DNA of 31,882 nt from an uncultured Oscillospiraceae bacterium (GTDB taxonomy: Bacteria; Bacillota; Clostridia; Oscillospirales; Ruminococcaceae): the NCBI GenBank assembly GCA_934466475.1, contig CAKSLI010000016.1:1-31882 (forward strand), written 5' to 3'. Numbering within the stretch: position 1 is the stretch's first letter; every line of letters starts with the position of its first letter. This document shows, piece by piece, positions 21,044-27,834 of the stretch. The position numbers and the translations under genes are program-made. The notes beneath the pieces are model-generated. The model was given only the letters and a program-made list of their open reading frames with translations, was not told the DNA's origin and did not search any database.

Positions 21044-22357
21044 ATGCAGGAAAAAATACTGAGCGCACTGGCGGTGCTGTGCCAGTTCCTGACGCTGTAC
21101 CCGGCGGTGGTCGTGACCGAGGGCGCGGCTTTCGGGGAGTTCGTCTGGTGGCACTATTTCGCGATGTACGCAGTTATCGCGCTGTTCTATATTTCCGGAT
21201 GGGTGCTTGGTCAGTGGTCGTCAAAGGCGGGTCTTTCGCGTAAGGTGAGACCCTGGGCGATGTTTCTGGCGCGGACCGGGTTCATTCTCCCGGGAGTGCT
21301 GTTCTGCGTTATAGGCGGGCTCAGCGGGCTGCACGCGGGGGTGTTCCTTTACCTGCTGCCGGGGTGCGTTGCGGGCTATTTCGGAGGATATCTCTCAGCC
21401 GGGAAGAGTTACAGCGACATTTTCACGCGCGGGTGGTTCGCGGTATGTTTCGTGCTGGCGATAGTGGCGGCGGTACTGCTGAACTTTACGCATGACAGCG
21501 CTGTCATAAACAGCGGAATGACGCAGCTTTCCGCGTCTTTCGTTATCCTCATCGCGGGGGCGGCAGTCCTCACGAATCAGACGAATATTGATATGCAGAC
21601 CCGCCAGCGCGCCGGAGGAAAAGCGGTGCTCCCGGCGGGAGTGCGCAGCTACAACGCGAAGCTCATCGCAGGCGCGGCAGGGCTGATCGCGGCGCTGTGC
21701 CTGTTCGCACGTCCGATAGCAGGAGGGTTTTTCTCTCTGCTGAAAATGCTGATACAGTGGCTGATATCTCTTTTGAACAGGAACAGCGCGGACGACCCGC
21801 AGGACGGCGCAATGGACGAAAACACCGCCGAGGACTTTGATTTTCCGGTGAACGAGAATCCGCTGTTCCAGCTGCTGATATATGTTCTTGTGGGAGTGCT
21901 GATATTCCTTGCGGTGAAGTTCCGGCGGCAGATATGGGCGTTCATAAAGGAGATTTTTCAGCCGCTGTTCAAGCTCCCCGTGCAGGAAACCGAGCAGCCG
22001 TTCATTGATGAATTCAGCGACAGCACGGAGCGCGGCGTTTCCGTCCGTGAGCAGCGCCGCACAGAGCGCGAGCTGGTCCGCAGATACCGCCGTGAAAGCG
22101 ACCCCGCGCTGAAGTTCAGGGCGGGGTACGAGCTGTTTCTGATACGACTGGGAGGTTCTGCGTTCCCGCAGCTGCCAACCGATACGACAACGGTGCACTC
22201 GGACAAGGGCGAGCGTTCATTCGGCGAGCGGCTCCAGAGCGGCGAAATAAGCGCAATGGTCAGGACATACGAGCGCGTGCGCTACGGCGGCGGAACTCCC
22301 GACAGCGCGGAATTAGCGGAGCTTGACAGGCTCCTCACGGAAATAAAGGCGATATAG
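21044..22357 (+). CDS. Polytopic membrane protein of the MoxR-DUF58 operon
   Basis: This 437-residue protein has six or seven hydrophobic segments in residues 1-230, then a soluble linker with many acidic residues (DDPQDGAMDENTAEDFDF), a further membrane segment (LLIYVLVGVLIFLAVKF) and a cytoplasmic tail of about 120 residues that resembles the DUF4129-type tail of transglutaminase-like envelope proteins. A transglutaminase domain itself is absent. It starts at 21044 with GGCGGTGAACTC before it. It lies 11 bases after the DUF58 gene, so the MoxR-DUF58-membrane protein trio is an operon. Exact role unknown. Confidence 0.75.
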   Translation: MQEKILSALAVLCQFLTLYPAVVVTEGAAFGEFVWWHYFAMYAVIALFYISGWVLGQWSSKAGLSRKVRPWAMFLARTGFILPGVLFCVIGGLSGLHAGVFLYLLPGCVAGYFGGYLSAGKSYSDIFTRGWFAVCFVLAIVAAVLLNFTHDSAVINSGMTQLSASFVILIAGAAVLTNQTNIDMQTRQRAGGKAVLPAGVRSYNAKLIAGAAGLIAALCLFARPIAGGFFSLLKMLIQWLISLLNRNSADDPQDGAMDENTAEDFDFPVNENPLFQLLIYVLVGVLIFLAVKFRRQIWAFIKEIFQPLFKLPVQETEQPFIDEFSDSTERGVSVREQRRTERELVRRYRRESDPALKFRAGYELFLIRLGGSAFPQLPTDTTTVHSDKGERSFGERLQSGEISAMVRTYERVRYGGGTPDSAELAELDRLLTEIKAI

Positions 22358-22365
22358 GCAAAAAG

Positions 22366-22391
22366 GCGGCTCCTGATTTTTCAGGAGCCGC
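22366..22391. terminator. Terminator between convergent operons
   Basis: GCGGCTCCTGA at 22366-22376 pairs perfectly with TCAGGAGCCGC at 22381-22391 around TTTT. On the minus strand the hairpin is followed by TTTTT, so it mainly ends the minus-strand DUF4358 unit; on the plus strand the next repeat supplies a T-tract. Confidence 0.75.
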
Positions 22392-22394
22392 ACA

Positions 22395-22494
22395 AACTGT
22401 CGATAAACCCTCATCTTCGTCGTCACTCCGCATTATGGCAGGCACAAAGCCTAGCCATAATGCGGGTTCCTAGAATCTGAGGGCTTCTCGACAG
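22395..22494. repeat. Nested palindrome of 100 bases, acting as plus-strand terminator
   Basis: ACTGTCGATAAACCCTCA and TGAGGGCTTCTCGACAGT form the outer arms with about three mismatches; inside, CCGCATTATGGC at 22427-22438 pairs exactly with GCCATAATGCGG at 22453-22464. The outer arm is followed by CTGTTTTTTT, so the fold would also end plus-strand transcription of the MoxR operon. It resembles a REP-like element. Confidence 0.65.
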
Positions 22495-22537
22495 TCTGTT
22501 TTTTTACTTCTTTGACAAGCTGACGGCTCTTGAAAAA

Positions 22538-23044
22538 TCAGCCGAGTATGTCAGCCGCCCTGGTATTGTCGGCGGTCACTGCGTAGTACACCGTGTTGCC
22601 CTCCTGCTTTATGAAGCAGTCGTCAAACTTGTACATCTCCTCGGGAGTGTAGTCGGCGTAGGTCGCCTTCTGGGATTCAACGCGCTTTTCGAGTGCGGTC
22701 TTTATCTCGTCTGCCTTTTCGGAGCTGTCAGCGGTGAAAATTCCGAATTCGTCCGGATATGCGCCGGAGCCGCAGATGTACGCCGCATAATCGGCGATAC
22801 CGTCAGCGTAGAAGCCGAGACGCAGCTCGATGCTGTCAGAATCAACGGCGACCATTTCACCGGAGAATGTGACCTCGGACATAAGCGCGTCAGCCTTTTC
22901 AGCCGCCGTGGTGAGGGTCTCCTCAGCCGTGGAAGCGTCAGGCTTGCTTTCGGAAGCGCCCTGGCTGGAGCTCTGACTTCCGCCGGAGCAGCCTGTAAGG
23001 AGCATTGCTGCGCATAATGCAGCGATTGCGATATTCTTCTTCAT
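22538..23044 (-). CDS. DUF4358 lipoprotein
   Basis: This 168-residue protein has a lipoprotein signal (IAALCAAMLLTGCSGG; Cys19), a Ser/Ala/Glu linker, and the compact domain I know as DUF4358 (GFYADGIADYAAYICGSGAYPDEFGIF, then KADEIKTALEKRVESQKATYADYTPEEM, then a final ADNTRAADILG). Proteins of this type are common in gut Clostridia and are often encoded beside SGNH hydrolases or acyltransferases, as here. Function unknown; probably an extracellular partner of surface acylation or deacylation enzymes. It lies 33 bases after the SGNH gene, on the same strand. Confidence 0.85.
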   Translation of the reverse strand: MKKNIAIAALCAAMLLTGCSGGSQSSSQGASESKPDASTAEETLTTAAEKADALMSEVTFSGEMVAVDSDSIELRLGFYADGIADYAAYICGSGAYPDEFGIFTADSSEKADEIKTALEKRVESQKATYADYTPEEMYKFDDCFIKQEGNTVYYAVTADNTRAADILG

Positions 23045-23077
23045 AGTATTTTCCCTTCTGTCGTTTGTTGGTTCTAT

Positions 23078-24664
23078 TTATCCTATCAGGTTCTCAATGT
23101 AGTTGAGCATTACCTTGTATGTCGCGCCCTTGAAGTGCAGACCGTCATTCTCCGCATAGTCGTGCAGGAAGTAGCCGCTGCTGTCTGAGAGCTGCGAGTA
23201 CAGGTCGATATATGTAAGCCCCTTTTCGTCTGTGAGAGCCTTGATATACTTGTTGAATCCGGTTATCATGGAGTTGTCAATTCCCGCGTTTGCGGCAGAG
23301 GTGCTGTCGTTTGTCACCGGAGTTACGGAAATGCAGTAGACCGTGCTGTCCGGGCAGCCTGAAGCCAGCTTGTCGATAAGCTCGCGGTAGCTGTCCTCCA
23401 TGGAAGCCGCCGAGGTTATCCCGTTGGAGCCGAGCATGATGAAAATACGCTTCGGCTGCATCTTTACGGCATAATCGTACGCAGTCCCGGTGGAGCCGTC
23501 GCCGAGCTGTATCTCGGTGGAATACGCCTTGTACGGAGTGTACCCGACTGCCGCCGCAACGTTCTTCGGGGGGAGTATTCCGTACAGTGCAAGCCCGGTG
23601 GTTATGCTGTCGCCGATGAACAGGTCATCCGAGAAGAAAGACGCGCTGTAACTCTCGGAAAGCTGCGATGTCTCGTCAGGAGCCGATTCCTCCGGCGCGG
23701 AAGTCTGCTCAGGCGCGGGGGATTCTCCGGTCGCAGCCTCCTGCGGCTGGGAAGTCTCCTGGCTTGCGGTGGTCTGCGGAGCCGTGTTTGTTATCACCGG
23801 GGCGTGCTTCGAGGAAGCCTCCGGCTCCGGAGTTTCCTGAATGAAGCGCTGCGTGTAGCTGAGTATCAGGTCGTATGTCGGGGCGCTGATGTGCATTCCG
23901 TCATACTCGTTGTAGTCGGATTTCAGATATCCGCTGGAATCCGCCATTTTCGAGTTGATGTCGAGATAAACAACGCCGAGCTCGTTTGTCATTTTCCTGA
24001 GGTATTCGTTGAAGGACTTGACGTTAGAATTGTCGAATCCTGCGCTTGCCGCCGCGGAGCTGTTTGCAGTCAGCGGAGTTATCGAATAGCAGTAGATAAC
24101 GGAATCCGGGCAGGCTTCCTCAAGCTTCTCGATAAGTGTGCGGAAGCTTCCCTCCATGGCGTTCGGGGAGCTCAGCCCGTTGAAGCCGAGCATAAGGAAT
24201 ATACGCTCCGGCTGCATTTTCTCAGCGTAGGAAAGGCTGGTGCCGGTCGTGCCGTCACCGAGGGTTATATCCTCGGCGTGAGCCTTGTAGGGGGTCATAT
24301 TCACGCTAGCCGCAACATTCGCGTCATTCAGCTTGGAATAATCCGTGAATCCTGTCGCAATGCTGTCGCCGATGAACAGGTCCTTTGAGAAGAATTCCTT
24401 GCTGTAATCCGCGGAGCCGAAGGTCACGTCAGTGATCACGGGTTCTGCGGTGGGTTCCTCGGTCTGTACCTCAACGGTCTGTGCCTCGGAGGTCTGCGGC
24501 AGGGAGCTTGACGACTCCTCCTGCTGGCCGTTTCTCATGCACAGCAGTACCACAAGTATCACGATCACCACCACAAGGGCGGCGGAAAGTACTATAAGGG
24601 CTATTGCGTTTCCGGGCAGCCCTGCTTTTTTCTGCGGACGGCGCTTGTATTTCTTGTTATCCAT
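23078..24664 (-). CDS. Membrane-anchored protein with two tandem SGNH hydrolase domains
   Basis: This 528-residue protein has an N-terminal anchor (AIALIVLSAALVVVIVILVV, residues 20-39), then two copies of an SGNH (GDSL-type) esterase domain (about 90-285 and 343-528) joined by a Pro/Ser/Thr/Glu-rich linker. Each copy keeps the catalytic residues: Ser101 and Ser353 in GDS, Asn162 and Asn414 in G-x-N, and the Asp-x-x-His pair at 255/258 and 507/510. The Ser-to-His spacing is 157 in both, so the gene duplicated internally with both sites apparently intact. Such domains remove acetyl groups from sugars. GGAGAAA precedes the start. It probably works with the DUF4358 lipoprotein encoded downstream. 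Confidence 0.88.
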   Translation of the reverse strand: MDNKKYKRRPQKKAGLPGNAIALIVLSAALVVVIVILVVLLCMRNGQQEESSSSLPQTSEAQTVEVQTEEPTAEPVITDVTFGSADYSKEFFSKDLFIGDSIATGFTDYSKLNDANVAASVNMTPYKAHAEDITLGDGTTGTSLSYAEKMQPERIFLMLGFNGLSSPNAMEGSFRTLIEKLEEACPDSVIYCYSITPLTANSSAAASAGFDNSNVKSFNEYLRKMTNELGVVYLDINSKMADSSGYLKSDYNEYDGMHISAPTYDLILSYTQRFIQETPEPEASSKHAPVITNTAPQTTASQETSQPQEAATGESPAPEQTSAPEESAPDETSQLSESYSASFFSDDLFIGDSITTGLALYGILPPKNVAAAVGYTPYKAYSTEIQLGDGSTGTAYDYAVKMQPKRIFIMLGSNGITSAASMEDSYRELIDKLASGCPDSTVYCISVTPVTNDSTSAANAGIDNSMITGFNKYIKALTDEKGLTYIDLYSQLSDSSGYFLHDYAENDGLHFKGATYKVMLNYIENLIG

Positions 24665-24675
24665 ATTTTCTCCAG

Positions 24676-26337
24676 TTATTCTTGGAGTCCCGCCAGCAGG
24701 AACACTGCCGGGGAATTCCAGTATATTGTTACCTCATTTAATGAGTAGCACTCCATATTGTCTGAGAAGCACTTCATCGGCGGAGTGTCGTCAGGGATCA
24801 TTTCCCTGGCGTATGGGTCCTCGCGGCGGCTGTTGGGACCTCCGCTGACCAGACCGGGAATACACTCCTCCACGCCGTCAGCGAATGCGGGGCGGTGGTG
24901 CGGGTAGTTCACGCAGAACTCGCCGATACCGGTGACGAAGCTGTAACCTGTGGGATTAGTGCCGAGCAGGTAATCAAGCTGCATAGAGGCGAACCTCCGG
25001 AAACGCTGCTCCCTGCCGCCGGAGCGTTTTTCGAGGAAATCCGCGATCAGGAACGTCATTCCGTTTGTGAGGACGGACATATTGCTGCCCCAGTTGTACT
25101 GTTCCGGTCTGAGGGAAACGCCCCACGTATTTGAGCGGCAGATATCCGCGAGCTCCTCGGCGCGTGTGATGAAGGTCTTTTGCAGCAGCTCCCCGAACTG
25201 GGGGCTCATTCTGCCGCTGAGTATCAGCGACAGCGTGCCGAATCCGCCCACGGAGGCGAAGCCGAGCGCGGTTTTCGGGAATTCCTCCGGCAGGAGCTCC
25301 ATGGCTTTGCTGAAAAAGCTGGTGTCGCCGGTGGCGTTAAATAGCTCCGCCGCCGCCCAGAAGCGGTTGTCGCGGTCGCTGTGCTCGCCGTAGACGCCGG
25401 TGTCGCAGCCCTTTGGGTTCTGGAATCCGACAAACTGAGGGTTCTTTTCCAGCCAGTCCCACGCCGCGCGGGAACACCTGAGCAGCCATGCGGAAAGGTC
25501 AGAGTCGTATTCCTTATAAATAGTGGAGGCTAGGGCGGTCACAGCCGCGAAGTCCGCGGTGGCGCTGGATGATATCGGCATGACGTACATCGGATCGGCG
25601 TCCTGCTCCGGCATGACGAACGGCGCATGCTTGTATGTCGTGACCTTGTGCCATACGGAGCCGTCCACGCGCTGCATTTTGAGCAGCCATTCCAGCTCGT
25701 ATTGGCATTCCAGCAGGACGTCCGGCATAGCCGAAGGCTTTCCGGGAATATTGAGATCCTGCTGCCGGAATATATCCGGGAACATCTTCCAGCCGTAAAA
25801 CAGGTGGGCAAGCGCGGTTGCCGCCGCTGTGACGTAACGTCCGTAGTCGCCGGCGTCATGCCAGCCTCCGGAAACGTCCAGCTTTATCCGGGGATTATCG
25901 AGCAGCAGGGCGGGGGAGCAGTGGCATTTTCCGTGCTTCCAGACTCCTGCGTATCTGGATTCCAGCTCGCAGCCGCAGCGCTGATAATAGAACGCTTTCA
26001 TGCAGTCGTCGAAGCATTTTTTATAGGCGCGGTCCTCTATCATAAAGTTCATGGAGAACTCGCTGCCGCACTGAACATGATATTTCCCGGGGAGCCTGAG
26101 CATTGAGAAATCCGCTTTGTAAAGCACCTCTCCGGAACCGCGGTCGAATCCGCCGTAGGTCGTTGGACCGGAAAAGCAAATCCGCCCGTGGTCGTCCACT
26201 ACTGTATAAAAGGAAGCCGGGAACGCCATAACTGCGTATTTTTCGTCCCATGGCTGATATCCCGCCTGATTCACAAAGATGTGGCAGGCGCTTTCCAGCC
26301 GTTCAGGGCGCGGAACCTCGATTTCATCATTGTTCAT
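24676..26337 (-). CDS. Glycoside hydrolase family 9 enzyme (endoglucanase-like, apparently cytoplasmic)
   Basis: This 553-residue protein has an N-terminal Ig-like CelD_N domain (about residues 18-110, starting HIFVNQAGYQPWDEKYAVM) and a GH9 (alpha/alpha)6 barrel. Catalytic motifs are GGWHDAGDYGRYV (Asp pair acting as base), the NYPHHR strand and SLNEVTIYWNSP, whose Glu is the acid. GH9 enzymes cut beta-1,4-glucans. There is no signal peptide, dockerin or carbohydrate-binding module, so it probably acts on imported oligosaccharides inside the cell. Start chosen at ATG 26337, with GGAAG seven bases upstream, over one nine codons earlier. A TTGACT-17-TAGAAT promoter lies 57 bases upstream on the minus strand. 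Confidence 0.9.
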   Translation of the reverse strand: MNNDEIEVPRPERLESACHIFVNQAGYQPWDEKYAVMAFPASFYTVVDDHGRICFSGPTTYGGFDRGSGEVLYKADFSMLRLPGKYHVQCGSEFSMNFMIEDRAYKKCFDDCMKAFYYQRCGCELESRYAGVWKHGKCHCSPALLLDNPRIKLDVSGGWHDAGDYGRYVTAAATALAHLFYGWKMFPDIFRQQDLNIPGKPSAMPDVLLECQYELEWLLKMQRVDGSVWHKVTTYKHAPFVMPEQDADPMYVMPISSSATADFAAVTALASTIYKEYDSDLSAWLLRCSRAAWDWLEKNPQFVGFQNPKGCDTGVYGEHSDRDNRFWAAAELFNATGDTSFFSKAMELLPEEFPKTALGFASVGGFGTLSLILSGRMSPQFGELLQKTFITRAEELADICRSNTWGVSLRPEQYNWGSNMSVLTNGMTFLIADFLEKRSGGREQRFRRFASMQLDYLLGTNPTGYSFVTGIGEFCVNYPHHRPAFADGVEECIPGLVSGGPNSRREDPYAREMIPDDTPPMKCFSDNMECYSLNEVTIYWNSPAVFLLAGLQE

Positions 26338-26393
26338 GCTCTCACTTCCGTTCGTATATAGCATTATCTGGAATCTTTATTCCATACATGATT

Positions 26394-26422
26394 ATTCTAC
26401 CACACTTCCCCTTATAAGTCAA
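26394..26422 (-). promoter_or_regulatory. Predicted sigma-A promoter of the GH9 gene
   Basis: On the minus strand TTGACT (26417-26422) and TAGAAT (26394-26399) are 17 bases apart, close to consensus. The predicted start point is about 50 bases before the GH9 start codon. Confidence 0.7.
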
Positions 26423-26521
26423 TAGAAAGTTTTGTGAAATTCCACTATTCCGGCGGGGTGTTTTGGTGAAAAAAATGGCGCTGGATGACCAACGCCGCAG
26501 TCTGTTGAAAAAGTACCTTCT

Positions 26522-26543
26522 GCCCGCGAAGCGGGCTTTTTAT
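26522..26543 (+). terminator. Orphan Rho-independent terminator
   Basis: GCCCGC at 26522-26527 pairs with GCGGGC at 26531-26536 around GAA, followed by TTTTTAT. No plus-strand gene lies upstream; the nearest genes there are on the minus strand. It may end a small RNA or be debris, and a family A repeat starts three bases later. Confidence 0.6.
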
Positions 26544-26545
26544 AA

Positions 26546-26775
26546 GGGAACCTCTAAAAACCGGTTTGAAAAGGGAAAATGGGCAGAGTGCGCCGAATGA
26601 GATGAAAGCCGACGACGTAAGGCTGTATGCCTTACGAGGAGGTGCAACACGATGTTGCAAAGCGAAATAACCGGGCGACGGCATGGACGCCGTCGCATCA
26701 GAAATTTCGCTCGTTGAAAGTAGCAGGCGGTGTGCTATACACATTTTCACTCAAACAAGGTTTTTAGAGGTGACC
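26546..26775. repeat. Family A hairpin-mosaic repeat, second complete copy
   Basis: A 230-base element has ends at 26546-26562 and 26759-26775 matching the copy at 15031. It is flanked by ATAA on both sides (26542-26545 and 26776-26779), a likely four-base target duplication. Its interior differs from the first copy and holds several perfect hairpins: GTAAGGC-GCCTTAC, GCAAC-GTTGC, GCGACGGC-GCCGTCGC and GCGAAAT-ATTTCGC. No transposase is encoded. Confidence 0.85.
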
Positions 26776-26834
26776 ATAATCCATTTTTGACCCAGCTTTG
26801 CCGGGTCAAAGGAAATTTCCACGGAGTGCGCTTT

Positions 26835-27123
26835 TCAGGGCAGTCCGATATTTTTTTTCAGGATAGCGGAAGCGTCCATTGCGTTAACTGAACCGTCGCC
26901 GTTAAAGTCGGCAAACAGCATATCAGCTTCGCCGGAGATACCCGCGATGTGCTTCAGAAGTGCGGCGGCTTCCAGCGCGTTAAGCACCCCATCGTTGTTG
27001 ACATCGCCCGGAAGGACGCTGTATTCGCATACCGTCACAACATATTTTCCGACAGTATACGCACCGGGAATATCTGCACAGCCGCTTTCATTCACCTTTA
27101 CGCAGTCCAGGAAGCTCAGACCA
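26835..27123 (-). pseudogene. 3-prime remnant of a dockerin-bearing gene, cut by a repeat
   Basis: The end of a gene encodes a type I dockerin: two calcium-binding loops GDVNNDGVLNALEAAALL and ADFNGDGSVNAMDASAILKK, ending in GLP. Dockerins attach enzymes to cellulosome scaffoldins. Upstream only about 35 residues of the parent protein remain before the frame runs into the family B repeat at 27124. The open frame continues into the repeat to an ATG at 27191, but those 23 or so residues come from repeat sequence. The parent enzyme cannot be told. A dockerin implies the organism builds, or once built, a cellulosome. Confidence 0.82.
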
Positions 27124-27284
27124 TAGCCTTGCGTCGCTAGTTGTTGACTTGAATACGCTATCGCTTCCGTCAACAACTCCTCATTGTACAATCTGACGAA
27201 AAATCGAGATTAGCCAATCAGCGAAGCGTATTATTGGCTAATCTACCTGCGCAATACACGCACAATCTTTGTGCGGTGTTGCCA
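27124..27284. repeat. Family B hairpin-mosaic repeat, left-truncated copy
   Basis: This copy keeps the block CTCATTGTACAATCTGACG and the right end TGCGGTGTTGCC of the copy at 10471 but lacks its left end. It has two hairpins the other copy lacks: AGTTGTTGAC pairs with GTCAACAACT, and AGATTAGCCAAT with ATTGGCTAATCT, each perfect. It separates the dockerin remnant from the fragment at 27286, so it probably caused a deletion. Confidence 0.75.
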
Positions 27285-27285
27285 T

Positions 27286-27327
27286 ATATCTCCTGAACAG
27301 TTAAGAGAGCAAATGGAAAAGAAGTAA
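27286..27327 (+). pseudogene. C-terminal remnant of an unknown plus-strand gene
   Basis: The frame ISPEQLREQMEKK then TAA reads as the end of a protein directly after the repeat. Too short to identify. It marks a junction between the repeat and once-coding DNA. Confidence 0.35.
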
Positions 27328-27435
27328 ACGGAACAGTCCATCTCACGCTCAGTACGAAGCGGCATTTATGGATTTCTATCTGAATACATACCGGAATGGT
27401 TCAGAATAGCACAGCAACCTTAACAAATTAATCGC
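27328..27435. other. Non-coding debris with short frame fragments
   Basis: One frame reads HAQYEAAFMDFYLNTYRNGSE then stop, but two others are also open briefly, so no assignment is made. I see no start, no ribosome binding site and no recognised family. Confidence 0.3.
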
Positions 27436-27500
27436 CGCTTGTCAGCGCATGGTCGATAAAGCATAGCTGCTTAGGACAATGCACTGGCAAGCGTTTTTTT
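27436..27500 (+). terminator. Long three-part hairpin with T7 tail
   Basis: CGCTTGTCAGCGCATGGTC at 27436-27454 pairs with GACAATGCACTGGCAAGCG at 27475-27493 with three mismatches; AAGCA-TGCTT pairs inside. Seven T residues follow. A strong terminator with no intact gene before it, probably from the lost plus-strand gene. Confidence 0.7.
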
Positions 27501-27527
27501 GATCCAAATTGCCATATACAGTAAAAT

Positions 27528-27552
27528 CCCCTTGTAGTCCGGCTACAAGGGG
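27528..27552. repeat. Perfect 10-base inverted repeat
   Basis: CCCCTTGTAG at 27528-27537 pairs exactly with CTACAAGGGG at 27543-27552 around TCCGG. No T-tract follows on the plus strand. Its role is unknown; it lies close to the left end of the mobile element. Confidence 0.5.
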
Positions 27553-27635
27553 ATAATACAATTGTAAGATGAATTATGTCAACCTGCCACAAAACCGCGT
27601 TGTTAAGCGCTTTTTAGGGTGGGCAACAAAATATC

Positions 27636-27761
27636 TTATGCCTTGAGTGCTTCCTCAACAAGTACTGCGCAAGCAACGGTAGCGCCAACCATCGGGTTGT
27701 TGCCCAAATTTCGATAAAGAGCATCAATGCTCGTGGATGGCTTTATAATGCGGAAGGAAAG
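27636..27761 (-). pseudogene. Displaced 3-prime end of a host gene, probable attachment-site region
   Basis: On the minus strand a 41-codon open frame ends at 27636. It includes IIKPSTSIDALYRNLGNN followed by PMVGATVACAVLVEEALKA and a stop, and reads like the C-terminus of a real protein, possibly an enzyme, that I could not name. An in-frame stop bounds it upstream. It lies beside a tyrosine integrase, and such integrases commonly target 3-prime gene ends. It is therefore probably the displaced tail of the target gene, whose 5-prime part should lie beyond the right end of the element. Confidence 0.55.
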
Positions 27762-27781
27762 TTAGCGGAAGTGAGTGGATA

Positions 27782-27830
27782 GAGGGCAATTTAAGTATAA
27801 GGAGGACAAGAAGAGGACAAGGAGGACAAT
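27782..27830. repeat. Tandem short direct repeats beside the integrase, possible arm-type sites
   Basis: GAGGGCAAT at 27782-27790 is followed by GAGGACAAG at 27802-27810 and 27813-27821 and GAGGACAAT at 27822-27830, four near-copies. They lie between the displaced gene end and the integrase stop, where arm-type integrase binding sites are expected. Confidence 0.5.
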
Positions 27831-27834
27831 ATAG

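Noticed and set aside
26546..27284. CRISPR array in the repeat-rich zone
   Set aside because: The hairpins differ in sequence and spacing; there is no regular repeat-spacer pattern and no cas gene.
27328..27435. Fragment of a named transposase or relaxase
   Set aside because: Three frames read equally well for short runs and none shows a family motif.
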